Counted from the first letter of the stretch, positions 19,501 through 33,867 are shown. The stretch: DNA of 64,000 bases from Astragalus membranaceus (GCA_039519185.1 CM076848.1:33716849-33780848), one strand, 5' to 3'. Numbers and translations: made by a program. Notes: a model not told the origin generated them from the letters alone.

Positions 19501-22500
19501 AAATAAAAAATGAGAGTTTGCATACATGTTGCACTACCTCTTAAAAAATAAAAATAATTGCATTTAGGGTCAAACATTTATTTCTTCATGCATACATGCA
19601 TTTGCATATCCATCATCAAGGGCATTGTATGTTGCTAAAAAATAAACACGGCACATTTATAATAAAACCATTCCTTTCACATGCAGCCCATTATCATTGC
19701 ACTACTATACATCTCATCATCCGGAAAATAACAAAAATATTTTTGTATTTGTCCAAATTGCATCATCTTGCATATCCATATAGAAAAATATATATCGCCT
19801 TGATATTATAAAAAAGCCATGTTCATTACTCCCCTTCATGCATCATAAAAAAAAGAGAAAAAACAAAAGTTCTTCATTCCTATCCACCTCAAATGCATTA
19901 GTCATCAAACATGCATCACTTCCAAATAAAAGAGGGAGAAAAAAAAAGAGAAAAATAGTGTCACTTTCTTGCATCATTCATCAACCAAAGATATATAGCA
20001 TGCTGCATTGCCTCCGAAAAATCATTTTGGATAGTTGACCTTTCCAAGTGATCATTCATTCACACATTTCATGCATTTGCATTTTCATCGTGCATATACA
20101 TTATCATGTGTTCATCCATACATAAAAAAATGAGCACACTTTTTCCAAAAAATGCTGATGAGAGATGAGGCGAAATTAATTATCCTTCTTTGAAAAATTT
20201 TAACCTTACAAAAAAGGTCGAACTTAGCAGCAAACTCAAGGTGTTTCAAGGCACTCAATTTTTCAAAAAAAAAACTATTCAATGTTTGCAGCTCGTCCAT
20301 AATTTTTGTCAACAAAATGATGCATCTCATCCATCCCATGGTAACGATCAAAATGGTCCCTTGTGTTAACTAATGTGAATATCAAAAATTTCTTCTCTCA
20401 TACTTTCAACTAATGTTAACTCTCTATGAAGCATTCATATAGTGAACTTGTATGCAATATGCATTTACTCTTGTTTGAGCCAGTTAGTGTCCACATCTTT
20501 GCATCTTATCATCATCCCTTGTACATGTCCAGTCCCACCCCGACCACCTAATACATATCCCCCACACAAGTACTTAGTTGACTATCTGGTTTTGTTCCCA
20601 ATGATGAATTTTCATAAACTAACACTTTAGGTCCTCATGCTGGGGCAAATTTGTGATCACTAGATATCTTGTCAACATTGTTTTCCCTTGGTGTAAGTCC
20701 TTTACAAAAAATCAAAAAGCCTGTTAGGTTGAAAACTCGCGAGAGCAGCCTAAAGCAAAAGTTAAGGCATATAAAAAGAAATAAAGTAAAAGAGTAGATA
20801 TATAAAAATAAATAAATTTTTGTTCTTGAGTTAATTTTTGAGAAAACAAGCGATCATGATTTGAAATGAAGTTTGGTCATCTTCTCATATCCTTAAAAAA
20901 AAGCATCAAAAAAATACCCTTTGCTACCCGCTTTAAGCCAAAAATCAAAAAAAAATCTTTCAACCACCCTAGACAATGATCAATTCCATATCTAACGATG
21001 GTGTACCACTTTTATCAGCTTACTCTTCTCAAAAGAAAGAAAAAGAAAAAGTGAAGTTCACGAGACGAAAAAAGAGGATTGAAAAATCCTGAATGGAAAA
21101 AAACAAAAGCCCTAGAAATTGTGAGCTGATACACCATACCATGAAGCATATAAGAGATCATTGTCTAAAGAAAAACCTCAAAACCATTGGCCTCAAACAC
21201 TTCTTTGGGCCTGCTTATCCTTACTTTCATAAAAGGACATTGTCTCAATAAACCATCAAACACTCCTTTGGGCTTAATTATCTTTTCTTTCATAAAAGGA
21301 CATTGTCTCAATAAACCATCAAACACCTCCCTGAGCCTATAACCATTGGCCACATTACAACCCTAACAAGTCCATTCCAATCAATGACTGATTGCTTTCG
21401 TTTTCTCAAAGTTTTAGGTTTAGGACAAGTAAGTTTATTTATCTACAATGTATTTGCTCGAAAAAATCTCAAAAAAAAGAAGCTAAAAAAAACTCAAAAG
21501 GCTTGCACTCCAAGATTCATTCAAGTTGCACTGATATCAAGACAATGTTTAGTGATCACCAGGTGAAGTTTTCATCAAATCAAAAACTTAGGACTATCAT
21601 AGTCCGTGGGAGTCATCATAAAAGAACCAAAAGTATATACTAGGACCATCACCTAGATCTCAAAGTGGGGCAGTCCCTTCACATTTCATTCTTCTCGAAC
21701 TTGGGGAAATTTTCCAGCGTCCATCCCATTCATATACCACATCCAATCCATATAGCCATACGACCAATTCCAAAACCCATGACCCTAACTCAGTCACCTT
21801 TCACAACCCCACTAAAAGCATCATTTGAAATACCATTCCAAAGTGGGGCAATCCCGTCGCCATTCACTCCACCTAAAATCGGGGAATCCTCCCTACACCC
21901 ATCTCATCCCCTTGTCATAAGACCATACCGGGGCAAATTTCTCAACCCACCATCCTAAATACAGCCTTTTACAAACCTTAGTCAGGGCAACCTTGTCCTT
22001 GTCATTGTTGGGGCAACACCAAACACTATGGTTTGAGACAAAATCTTTCGCCTGCCACCCTTGATTCCAAAGTCATGGCGTTCCCAATTCATCATCTACT
22101 ACACCCCTAGCTGTTGTCACCACTAGACAGGGGCGAGTTATGCACCCACCGTCATCAACTCTAAATTGGGGTAGTCCTACACTTCTCGGATTGGGGCAAG
22201 CCTACCTTTCCTGACTTTGGCAAAAACCTGTCACGTGTCATATCTGTCATACCCTGGATCAAGAACCAAGTTAACTGACTCATTCATTCATATTTGCACT
22301 ATTATGCATATTTGCTAAACAATGCTTCAAAGAGAGAAAACGCAAGTTAATAATGTGAAGTTGAAAACTCACGCAGTTAACTTTATGAACTTAAAATTCA
22401 GTCATCATGGGACACCATAACGAAAGAACAAAGTGAATGAGCTTGCAAATGCAATCAAATACTTTTGCACATCAGTGTCCGGGAATAACAACCTTGAGAT

Positions 22501-25500
22501 TACCAAAGTTTGAATTCAAATCAAATCCAATTTTTCCAATAAATGATGATTCCGGAATTTTCACCTCTCTACTTCTCGCATCAAAAGTCTCATTTCTCAT
22601 ATTTGCAAAAAATCTTTCTGCATCACCAATAAACCATATCATAAATCATTGCACCATACATCAAGCCATGCATCTACCAACTCTTTTTCATCTAAGCATT
22701 ACATTCGCACATTCATTCGTTCATATACTTACATCATATATTTAAAAAAAAGAGCAAAAAGGAAAGCAATCATAGCATAAATCATTCCACATGCAACCAT
22801 GCATTTCATCGTAGCACTTGCATCTAAGCAGTACAATTGCGTTCATATCTTATCTGCATCCACATACAACCGTTTGTCAACTCTCATTCCTTCAGGTTCA
22901 ACACCCATGGTATACCCATTTCATTCATTATCCCACCAGATACCAATCGTTGCACGTTCCTCACATCACATGCATAACATTGTTTGCTTCGATAGATGTG
23001 CCAAGTGCCGGTCTCATCGTTGCCCAAAAAAAAGGTTTTTTTTTACATCACTAATCATATCATTGTACCATGCATTCGCGTGTTTTCCTTTATTCACCAT
23101 GGCATTCGCATCAAAGCATTACATTTGCATCACATTCGCACTTTGCATTTCATACACTCATTATATACTAAGAAAAAAAACAAAAAAAGCAAAAGAGGAA
23201 AAATTGCCCATTCCATTACATTCATCATTCCACCAAAATTAATCAGCACAATCACATTCATATCATATCTGTCTTCGCACACGTTGTTTGTCAACCTCCA
23301 TGTTCCATCAACTTCAACTCACATCATCTGCCACATTTCATTCACCCCATCGGACACCTACCATTCCACATACCTATATTGCACGCATACATCATTCATT
23401 GCATTTTTAGACATGCCAAATATAGATAGCTTTTCCCTTCTCAGGTAAATGCATTCATTAGGTATGTTCTAGGCAAGTACGCCATGTGTCAATCCAAATA
23501 TTTTGTTCCCTCAAAGTCAGTGCTCCAAGCGCTGGTCTCATGTCAATTCAGAGTCCCAGTACTCTTGCAGACCCCCAGTAGTCCTTCAGAGCCCAAGCGC
23601 CCCTTCAGACCATCAATGGTCCTTCAATCCAGATCGCACGTCGCGTTATCGAGCAACCGACGGATCATCCAACCCCAGGTCCTTCAGCTCAGTTCGAATT
23701 AACATGTCAAAGCAACGGCTTCGAACTTTACCTTCAGATCGCTACGTCGACACTGAGCGCGACAGATCATCCGACCCCAGGTCCTTCAGACTAGCTGTGT
23801 CTGCCTAAAAAACACAATGCACGTCCTTCGAGGTGAGCAAATCAGGTCAACGACCTGATCTTGCCCCCATGGCCGCTCGAAAAAGGCCACCCCCAAGCAG
23901 ACCATTTTACTAGTACCATTTGCTAGTTCGCGCTCCATCAGACCCATTGGTCCATCAGGCTTAGGCATGCCCTTTAGACCCCGTCGGTCCTTCAGTTTAA
24001 CTCCAATCAATGCGCCAAGCATCGACTGCAAATTAGACCATCAGAGCCCCAGTGCTCATTCAGATCCCCGGTGAATCCTTATTTACTTTTGTTCTATGTC
24101 GACCCAATTTTTTCAAGAATTTCCAAAAAACCATAGTCTTGACAAAATTAGGGTCTTTTTATCTCTATTTCTATTTTACTCGAGAAATTTGGAAACCCTT
24201 CATATTTCCTAGTAAAATATAAATAAAGAGGGGCAGCTGTCATACCCTAATTTTGTCTTGCAAATTGAAAAAATCCAAAAAAGGTTTTTATTCTCGTCGT
24301 GCCATGTGTCGTTTCAATTGCGTGCGCGTGTCTTTAACGCTCGTCGTGCGACGCTCTTTTTTTTATGCTCGTTTTTTTATTGTTGATATCGTAGTTATTA
24401 GAGTTTTTTATAGTTGGTGCAAAATATACAAAAAGTAATTGAAAGCATAATAATTTCTTTTTGGAGGTGAATAGTCAAAAGTTTTATTGCATAGTCAAGT
24501 TTTTTTGTATACATAGGAAAAAAAAACAGCAAAAAGAAATAGTACAAAAATATCGTAATACAAAAATTAAAAACACAAAATCTCAAAAAAGAGAAGAGGA
24601 AAAGGGTGCAGCAGCTGCCTAGCTGCTTGGCTGCTCGTCCTTTTGATTCCTTTTTTTTCCTTGCTCTTGTGCTTCCTTTGACTGTCCCAGTGCCTCACCA
24701 TTGCCAGCTACTGTCCTTTCTCAAAATGCTGTCCTTTTTGTGCCCTAAATTTGCCCTAATTGCTGTCCTTTTGATTCCTCAGCACCACACCAATGTGCCT
24801 ATAAATACTGTGAACAGTAATACACACAGGGGGGATCAAAAAAGGAGGCATGGAAATATACACACACACAGACACACACACTCTCTCCAACCCTAGACCT
24901 AGAGAGCGCTGCAGCTCTCTTCTCCTCTCGATTTCTCCCTCTCCCTCATCACTTATCATCACCACCGCCTCTCATCACTCATTATTGTCGCCTTCTTCAT
25001 CCTCCACACCCCTGAATCCCATCTTTCATTAATGAAGGAAACGAGGGTGAAGAGTTTCCCGCTCAAACCGAAGCTGAAAACCAAACCAAGAACTCAAGCA
25101 AACCTCAGGATCAAAGTACTGGTCTTCCTTCAAGACCCAACAAATTCCTAAACTTCTCTCCGTCCCTTCCCTCACCTTTTTTCCCCATCACCACCAGCAA
25201 CACCAAACCGCCGCCACACTGCCACTGGAACCACTACCGAAATCCCCATTAGAACCCCCTTTTTCTCTCCCACCGTGACCCCCTCCGCTCTCCTTCTTTC
25301 ACTGTCGTCCCTCTCCTTCTCTCCCCTCGATTTCGTTTTTCCACAACGTCACCAGAGCCCACCAAGGCCTCCCCCCGGCGTCGTCTCCCCCATCACCACC
25401 GTCACTCTCTCCTCTCCCTCACCACAACTCCGTTTCTCTCCTCACTCAGTTCGCTGCCTTTCTCACCCTCACCATCAAAATCGCTCCTTCTCCCTCATCT

Positions 25501-26570
25501 CCGTTCTCTCCCTCTCTCACCTCGCGAACCACAACCACCGCACACCACCCTGAAACCACCGTCCGTCTCTCTTCCCCCCACTGGCTGTTCGCACCCCCCT
25601 TTTTCAAAATACAGCCCCTTTCCTTGAGTCTAGTTTTGTGGGCCAAAAATAAAGCAAAACGCACCCCCCCTTTTTAAAATGCAACCCCCTGATTCTTTAT
25701 GCACCCATTTTTTACAAATACGCCCCTTTTCCATTCTTTTTATATTTTTCTACAAAACAAACAATTTCTTTCATTAAACAATGAGTCCAACTCATCTTCG
25801 CCATCTTTACAAACCGATGAGTCCAACTCATCCTCTCACATTTTACAAACTAACGAGTCTAACTTGTTTTCTCACAATCTTAACTTCTTTTTTTAGATCA
25901 CGTTCCCAAGCCAACATTTCCAAACAACTAAACACCCAATCACTAAATCAGTTATTTGCAAAGGTCACTCTGAGTCTAACTCGTTTGAACATTGTGAACA
26001 CCTTCCTTTTTAAATAGGCCATTAGTAGTGATCACTCTAGATTTATCTATTTGGTCACTTCCAATGTCTTTCAAATTTCAAAAATGTTCAAATCATAAAA
26101 AAGATCAACACACAAACATTTTCTACCAAGAACTACGTGTGATTTGATTCTCTACAAAGAGATACGTAGGAGCAGAGGGCGGCCGACCTCTGTCAATTGC
26201 ATTAATAAAAATCTTTTTAGTTCTTTTGTAAATTTCTTTTTTCTTATTTTTTCAAAAGCAAACCAAAATAATTAAATGTCCTCTTTCCAAGTCTTTTTTT
26301 CTTTTAATTTGAAAATAAGGGTAAAAATAAATTTTTAAATTAATAAATGTTTACACGTTTAGTTAAAAGGTAACATTCCTTAGGAAGGATGTCGTAGGGT
26401 GCTAATATCTTCCCTATGCATAAACGACTCCCGGGCCTAAACCTGGTCCGCAAACCCCCTTTGTCCACTCAATAGGGATTTTCCAATGTTTGCCCTTAAA
26501 CTAAACTTTGGTGGCGGCTTCATTTCAAGAACTTCGAAGAATCCCTCCTCCGGATTTTTCGGTCGCTACA
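16549..26570 (+). mobile_element. Ogre-type (Ty3/gypsy) non-coding element
   Basis: 5' LTR, truncated, 16549-17768; 3' LTR 24238-26570 (starts TGTCATACCC, ends GGTCGCTACA). The 5' LTR ends in the same CGGTCGCTACA and is followed at 17771 by a primer site TGGCGACTTCACTGGGGAC, matching the tRNA-Arg-type site of legume Ogre elements. A polypurine tract AAAGAGGGGCAGC precedes the 3' LTR. The 6.5-kb interior has no long ORF and none of gag, protease, RT or integrase. The truncated 5' LTR carries about 90-bp tandem copies (16700-16890) present once in the 3' LTR. Confidence 0.8.
17769..24237 (+). other. Interior of the Ogre-like element, no coding capacity seen
   Basis: Rich in CAT/CATT-type and A-run sequence (about 18400-20100 and 22500-23450), with many short ORFs in random frames. 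A 72-bp-scale direct duplication occurs at 21188-21335. A C/T-rich part at 23500-24060 repeats phrases such as GGTCCTTCAG and CCCCAGGTCC. I see no retrotransposon protein motif. It may be a replaced interior, as in large retrotransposon derivatives. Confidence 0.6.
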
Positions 26571-26696
26571 CCACATTGTTTCTCTCTTTCCAAATAACCC
26601 ACATAGTAGCCATCCAAAATAGAAAAATTACCTTGTTACTGTTGTTGAAATTAAGTTTCCTTCCAAATTCCTAAAAATGATGGATACCCTCCATGC

Positions 26697-27928
26697 TTAA
26701 TTCTTCTTCAACCCCAACCATGTCAAAATATCTTTCCATATAGATTTGAAAAAGTCACAATGAAGAAAAATATGAGCTATAGATTCATCACATCTTTTAC
26801 ACAGTGGGCATCGACTATTGCTAATAACCACATTCCGTCTAATTAAATTATCCTTAGATGGCAACCTGTCCAAGAATAACCTCCAACAAAACAACGCCAC
26901 TTTTGATGGCATAGGAGTTTTCCAAACAACATTGAGAACATCTAATATATCACTACTCAGAGGGATTTGATTCGCCAAACACATAACAAAATTGTAACAA
27001 TAACTTACAGTGAAAGAGTTGGAGTTGTGTATGCTCCATTTCCATCTATCAGTTGTATCTGCCACCAACCGAACCTCAAATAGAATAGTCTCCAAATAAT
27101 GAAACTCCTCTAATTCATGTTGTTGAAGTTGTCTTGACCATTTTAAATCCCACCTCCACGACCCGACTCCCAAACACTTGCACACCCCACCAATACGTGT
27201 TGTTGACTAGAAATAGCATACAAGTCTGGGAAAGCCACCTTCAACGGGACAGAACCTATCCATTTATGGTGCCAAAAAAGAATAGAATGACCATCCCCTA
27301 AGGAACAACTCACTGCATTGTGGAAAAAATTCTGGTTTGGTGTAACATCACTCCCCAACAACATCAAATCCCTCCACCATATTGAATCTTTTGTGCCCCA
27401 ACCGCGGCCAAAACTACAAGTTTGTTTCGACTTTAACTCACCATATCTAAGAGAAAGAAAATCCTTCCACAAAGCATTATTATCATGAATACACCGCCAT
27501 TTCCACTTAGCGAGAAAAGAAATGTTAAATGCTTCTAGACTCTTCACTCCTAAACCACCCTCCCTCTTTGGTTTACAAATGTCCACCCATGTCACCGAAC
27601 AAATCTTTTTTTCCTCTTCATTTGCAACCCATAAAAAGTCCCTCTGAATTTTTGTAGACTCCTTAATGACAGCTTTAGGTGCTTTATAGAAAGAAAAGAA
27701 ATACAAAGGTAAACTTGAAAGAACGGAATTAATCAATGTTACCCTTCCTCCCATGGATAGATGGCGGCCCCGCCAAGTTGAAAGTCTAGCCCGCATAGAA
27801 TCCACCACCGGCTTCCAAGTACTCCGCCTCCGAGGCTTTGAAAAAATATGGGTAATTTTTTTATCTACTTCGAAGAAATGATAAATAAACACTCTACCTC
27901 CATTGCTCACTCTAGATCTTGATCTCAC
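26697..27928 (-). pseudogene. LINE (non-LTR retrotransposon) reverse transcriptase, C-terminal fragment
   Basis: Two overlapping frames on the minus strand, 27928-27143 and 27185-26697, give the C-terminal part of a plant LINE ORF2. First comes the post-RT region (STWKPVVDSMRARLSTWRG, GGRVTLINSVLSSLPLYF, then EGGLGVKSLEAFN). Then the zf-RVT region follows (VVWKTPMPSKVALFCWRL, RCPLCKRCDESIAHIFLHC). A frameshift near 27170 separates them. Endonuclease and the catalytic RT core are missing, consistent with truncation. Strong family resemblance; inactive. Confidence 0.88.
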
Positions 27929-28383
27929 CTCCCTGCCTCTTTCCTAAGCCCTACCTCACTCCGGCTCTAGATCTCATCTCTCTCAACCTCACACTCGATT
28001 TTGTCTGTCTTTGTCTCTCTCTCTCTTTCGCCTCATCACTGCCTGCAATCGCAAAATGGTCACCCACATAGTAGATCTCTCCATGCATGTCATCCCAACC
28101 CCCCCCCCTCACACCCGATTTCACCAGCTCTACTACCTGTAATTGTGATATTCCACCACTGCTTACTTCTTGTTTTCTCCTTAATCTTGCTCCACGACTT
28201 ATATACCACGTCTATTCCTAAGCTAGCTTCATCTCTATTCTGTGACAAGCATTTGCAGCAGCGGCGAGGGAATTCATGTGGTCAAAAATTGGAGTGAGGA
28301 AGAAACGACTTTGTGAGAGGCATGAAGAGGAGGGGCTGATCTCGGTAGTGTGGCGATAAAGGCTATGAGTAAGAGCAAAAGGG
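27929..28383. other. C/T-rich stretch left of the CACTA element
   Basis: Low-complexity CTCT/CATC-rich sequence with no recognisable gene. It is the left flank of the CACTA insertion; the right flank resumes at 36912. Confidence 0.4.
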
Positions 28384-28394
28384 CACTACAACAT

Positions 28395-28970
28395 TTTGAC
28401 CCTACGGCAACGGTCGAAAAACGTTGCATAAAGCCATAAAACCGTTGCCAAAAGCTACGGCAACGGTTATCAAACCGTTGTACCTTCGGGCGTTGTCTTA
28501 GCTTTAGGCAACGGTTATTTGTCCCCAAAGGCAACGGAAGCTGAAAACCGTTGCCAATGATAGATGGAACGCAACGGTTTTAGTTTACACTCTATGGCAA
28601 CGGTTGAAAACCGTTGTCAGATACGGCAACACTTTGAAACCGTTGCCAGGTATGGCAACACGTGGAAACCGTTGCCATAAAGTGGAAACCAAAACCGTTG
28701 CCATGTATGGCAACATGTAGAAATCAAAACCGTTGCCATGATATGGCAACACTTTAGAACCGTTGCCATGCTATGGCAACACATAAAAACCGTTGCCAGA
28801 AATCAAAACCGTTGCCATGATATGGCAACACTTTAGAACCGTTGCCATGCTATGGCAACACATAAAAACCGTTGCCATAAAGTGGAAACCAAAACCGTTG
28901 TATGGCAACACTTTAGAACCGTTGCCATCTATGGCAACACGTACAAACCGTTGCCATAAATCCAAATAAT
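28395..28970. repeat. Left subterminal repeats of the CACTA element
   Basis: Dozens of copies of a 10-12-bp motif (AACCGTTGCC / GGCAACGGTT) in both orientations, partly arranged in a roughly 78-bp unit present twice at about 28721-28797 and 28800-28876. Matching but fewer copies occur at the other end. In En/Spm such repeats are bound by TNPA. Confidence 0.85.
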
Positions 28971-29374
28971 GCAATCACATCAAACATTGACCATTCCCTG
29001 TTTATTTTGCTACTTCAACCACATAATTATATTGCTAATTCAATCACATCCATTGCTATCAATCACATATCAAACGTGTAACAATTTAACATACAAAAAT
29101 GCTATCAATCACATAATTAAGACTTGAAGAGAAATGCTCTACTATATATATTGCTACTTCAAACATATAATTAATGTATGTTGAACAACATTATATTGCT
29201 ACTTCAATGTTGCCAACAATATTGCTATCAATCACATATCAAACATGTAATAATTTAACAGACAAAGATTAATATCTTACAAGTCTTCAACATAATTAAT
29301 GTGTTGAAAAGTTATAGTACAAAAAACATGTTCCATTTCCAAAATAAAGCCATTCAAGTCTTCAACACATGTCT

Positions 29375-32300
29375 TCAACACATGTCTTCAAACTCTTCAT
29401 CATCCAAGTCCAAGCCATCAAGACCAAGATTTATACCTTCATTATTTTCCTACAAAAGTAACAAAATTCGATTAATGCCATAAAATCACCAAAACAAGTG
29501 TTGAAGGAAAAGAATATGGATCATCAATTGCAATCTTTATAGTTTTCAGTTTTCAGTTTCAGTTTTCAGTTTTCAGGCAATCTTTTTGCAATCTTTATAG
29601 TTTTCAGGCAATCTTTTTGCAATATTTTCAGTTTTCAGTTACAGAATAGAATTTATCCTTCTGTTTTTTTAAACATGTAAAAACAATGGGATTAACTTAG
29701 AATTCAGGCAATCTTTATACTTAAAGACTTAGTATTGAGATATAGGGACAGCTTTGGAATACTTAAAGACTTAGTATTCAGGCAATCTGTTTGTTTCTCT
29801 CTTAATTATGTTGAGTAAAAAAACAAACAAGAAATGGATGAAAAACTTGAGTAAAAAATTCATTCAGGCACATGGCAAAAAAACAAACAAGAAATGGATT
29901 CGTAACAGGACAACTATCCAGCTTCGTAACAGTATGCAATGGCTTCGTAACAGGACAACTATCCAGCTTCGTAACAGGACAACTATCCAGCTTCTGTTTT
30001 TTTTTGCCAAGTCAGCAAATAGGACAACTATCATTCAGGCAATCTTTTTGCAATGGCTTCGTAACAGTATGCACATGGCAAAAAAACAAACAAGAAGTTT
30101 AACAGTTTTCAGTTTCAGTTTTCAGTTTCAGTTTTCAGTTTTCAGTTTTCAGGCAATCTTTTTGCAATGGCTTCGTAACAGTATTCAGTTTTCAGTTTTC
30201 TCACAGTATTCACTAAGTCTCTAACTAACACTAACTTCTCCTTATCTTCTATTCTAACAGAAGACTTACTTATCAATCCACATATGCAATCACCAAGAGA
30301 AGTTTACCAGCAAGCAGAATAGTTTACCAATCCCACATACAATTGGACATAACATATTCTGACTTCAATAAATTGTTTAATCAGTTTATATTGATCAAAA
30401 TTATAATATTACAAGATTAGAACCAGGAGAGACATCATGCCTTAGAAGAAACAATCACACTTAAAAAACAATCCCACGAAGTCTTGACAGTATTCAGTTT
30501 TCAGTTTTCTCACAGTATTGCAAGACAGTATTCAGTATTCAGTTTTCTCACAGTATTCAGTTTTCTCACATATTCTAACATATTCAGTTTTCTTTTCAAA
30601 GTATAACTTTCAAAGTATAACTCAAACAGCTGGTGTTAGATACTTACTCTATGAGCTTCCGGGGCATGTGTTGATGTCGAAGAACGTGGAGCACTAGTAG
30701 CATCCGGCGGAGTTGAAAACATAGCTGCCAAAGCCTCCACATTCAACCCTGAGTTATTTTGATCTAATACGGTCTTTACTAGAAGCTGAAACTTTTTCTC
30801 CATGCCCTTCTGATTCTCTTGTAGTTTCTCTTGTAGTTTCTCTTCAAGTTCATTCATCTTATCGGCATTTTCTTTTCTTAGTTTTTCCATCTCATTTGCA
30901 TGTGCTCTCTTCATTTCTAAAACTTCTTCATTTCTCTTCAACATAGTAGGTGTTACCGCTCTTCCATGGGTACGTACTCTCCCATGTTTTTCTTTACCAA
31001 CCACCTTTTGAAAAGCTTCCGAAGGAGAATGACCAGAACTCACGAAGTCTTGAAGTTTTATCTACCATATTTAAAAAACAATCACACTTAATTAAAGATA
31101 TACATTATTATATTTGAAATGAATCAAATGATAAATTCATTTGATAAAACTTACAATTGTATCATTTGTTTCTTCGTTCAATTGCTTTCCTTTCTTACTT
31201 TGGCGTGTTTCGATGAACAACTCAAGTTGAGAAGGAGGCTCTCCATCTTCACTACTTGCACACTACCAAGATAATAAGCTCATTAACACAATAGCAAAAT
31301 CTGAATTATTGATTTACTAGGAGGAAACATGAAATAAGCTAATTTACCATTGTCTCCCTTATGCGAGCAAAGCTTACAGGACCAGCTCGATGTCTGCATT
31401 TTTGTTGAGCTATATTTTCAGCATTTTGCTGACTGGTTTCCTGAGTTGATTAATGGAAATTGCAATTTATTAAATTTGAGAAATGAATGTAAGACAAAAC
31501 ACAAATATCACTATTTCTTACTTGAACGGGCTTAAGGCTCCAATATTCCATCAATGCTTTAAAGTGTTCCTCTGGTATGTCATCGGGACGATTCTTCAAC
31601 CGCTCGCGCAAGGTTTTATATTGGCTAAAATGTTTCTTTTTAATATCCCACTTATGCCGCCTCCATGCTTCATCTATAATAGTATACACGACCCTCTTTC
31701 CTTTCTCAGGTACATTGTATTTTTCCTACAAAAAAGAAGCTTAATTAGAAAGCTCTAATTTATTAAAGTCAACTAAACACACAAATTGAACAAGATAAGT
31801 TATTACATTGACGTAAGCCCATATATTCTTATCTTTATCTGGTACAGCCTTCCAATTGGTGTAAATAAGAGGGCAAAAATCTGAACTCCTTGCTATAGTT
31901 CCCAAAAAGTTACTGAATTGGGAAACTATCCTTGCATTTGGCCCAATGGGTTGTCCTACTTCATTCAAGATAATCTCTTCTCGATCATTAGCTGAACGTG
32001 TATGGATCTTCGCACATAATGTTTTCCCTCGACTTCTTTTAGATGCTTCCTCTAATTAAAACACAAATGAGTCAATACACAAATTAGTATGAGCAAGAAT
32101 AAGTAAGAAGAATAAGTATGATATACCTTTACTTGTATTTTCATTAAGCTCCCCAACTTCCTCACTTCCGTTGATATCCCCCTCAATTTCTCTTTCTTGA
32201 TTACTTTCTTCTTCTGATTCCTCCACTTGGTGTGGTTGCTGATTTTTTTCATTAAATTCACCAAGTGACATTGATGGACACTTTGGGATGTACTTTTTCT

Positions 32301-33614
32301 TTTTCAATGATTGTTCTTCAATCATTTCTTTTTGACTTTGATTTCCATCTGTGGTAGACCTTAACTGCCTCTTAATAGGGAGTTCAATCTTTTCTTTTTG
32401 ACTTTGATTTCCATTAGTGGCAGCTCTATTGGTCGATGGTTGGGCCCTACTTGTGGATTTACCAAGGTCTTTTTGGTGAGAAACTTGAGTGGTCTTTCTT
32501 GTTTGGGTTGGTCGATGGTTGGGCCCTGTTGATCCTCTTACTGGGATTGGAACTCCTCCAATAGTCAATGACTGGGTCCTATTTGTGGATTTACCAAGGC
32601 CCTTTTGGATCCTTCCTTCATCAGTGCCCTTTATAGATCAAATCATGCTTTATCAGAATATATATTAATAATTCTGTATATACTAATGAAAGGAATATTT
32701 GTTTAATCAAGCATTTTAAACTACGCAATGAAAGGAATATTTGTTTAATCAAGCATTTCAAATCTGTATATGCTTTATCAGAAATTAATTGTGTATTTAA
32801 CTAATTCTGTGTATTTCGTAATCTATGCAATGGAAGGAATATTTCGTAATCTATGTATTTATTCTGTCCTAATTAATTCTGTGTATTTAACTAAATCTGT
32901 GTATTCTGTGTATATGCATTTTAAACTATGCAATGAAAGGAATATTTCGTAATCTGTGTATTTAACTAATTCTGTGTATTTAACTAATTCTGTCGGTGTA
33001 TTAACTAATTCTGCCTATTTAATATATCAGAATATATATTAACTATGCAATGCACTGCCTATTAACTACGCAATGCACTGCCTATATATTAACTAATCAG
33101 AATATACATTAACTGAATCTAAATTGCATTAATTCTGTACTCTGTTCTATATATTAACTAATCAGAATATACATTAACAGAATATACATTAACTGAATCA
33201 GAATATACATTAACAGAATATACATTAACTGAATCTAAATTGCATTAATTCTGTACTCTGTTCTATCAGCAATTCTGAATCTAAATTGCAGTATATATTA
33301 ACTATGCAATGCAGTGGGAAAAGAAAACTCTGTTATTAGAAAACTCTGTGAATTGATTTGGTCAGTGGGAATTAACTATAATATTAACTATGCTTCCAAT
33401 AGATTTAGAAAACTTGGAAATAACTTCTTACGAGGCAAATAGGCTGCTGTTGAGTGCTTCCAATATGTTGTTGATTTGTTCCTTGATTTGAATCGCTTCC
33501 CTTTCTTCTTTTTGAAGCTTTGTCATTTTCCACCTTGATTTTATACTTTTGAATCAAGTCCACACTTGATTTAGCTTTAAGTTGTTCAAGAGCAAAAGCA
33601 TTGTCCTTGTCCAT
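29375..33614 (-). CDS. TNPA-like CACTA protein (Transposase_24 family), 607 aa, eight exons
   Basis: Predicted exons (minus): 33614-33432, 32628-32127, 32051-31807, 31725-31522, 31440-31348, 31262-31155, 31061-30648, 29449-29375. All phases agree and no stop interrupts them. The conserved core spans exons 3-6: GQPIGPNARIVSQFSNFLGT, WKAVPDKDKNIWAYVN, RRHKWDIKKKHF, RHRAGPVSFARIRETM. Exon 7 carries a long Glu/Lys-rich coiled coil (EMKRAHANEMEKLRKENAD onward), and the protein ends in an acidic tail. The N-terminal third is hydrophilic and low in complexity. Known role of TNPA-type proteins: binding subterminal repeats and assisting excision and regulation; they are not the catalytic enzyme. Introns 1 and 7 are long (0.8 and 1.2 kb) and repeat-rich. 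Confidence 0.8.
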
Positions 33615-33867
33615 TTTCCTACACTACCTGCATCATTGAAACACACAATCTATATTAATATCTAAACACATATGTGAGTGATAAAAATTTATGAGAAATT
33701 ATAATAGTCAATGCATAGATTCCAATATCACCTTATATTAACAATAATAAATTATTTAATGAAAAGTAAACTAATCCATGTAGTCAAACAAAGAAAGCCA
33801 TGAAGGAAAGTGAGTGTTAAAGTGTTAGCAGAAAGTAGAATGATTCTATTGTGTGTATAAATGCAAT

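Noticed and set aside
16091..26575. A single complete Ogre element with 5-bp target duplication
   Set aside because: Flanking 5-mers CCATT and CCACA match only in part and the left end is an inverted LTR fragment; a clean single insertion is not supported.
1567..28400. Pairing of the CACTA terminus at 1567 with a distant partner
   Set aside because: Subterminal motifs (CGGTAAT versus GGCAACGGTT) differ from the CACTA at 28384-36908, so they are separate elements.
28395..28970. Regularly spaced short repeats resembling a CRISPR array
   Set aside because: Repeats are in both orientations with irregular spacing and sit inside a CACTA end with matching repeats at the other terminus; this is a plant genome.
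29808..30224. 138-codon ORF with repeated RNRTTIQLRNS-like residues
   Set aside because: It is a translation of short tandem repeats in the last intron of the TNPA-like gene.
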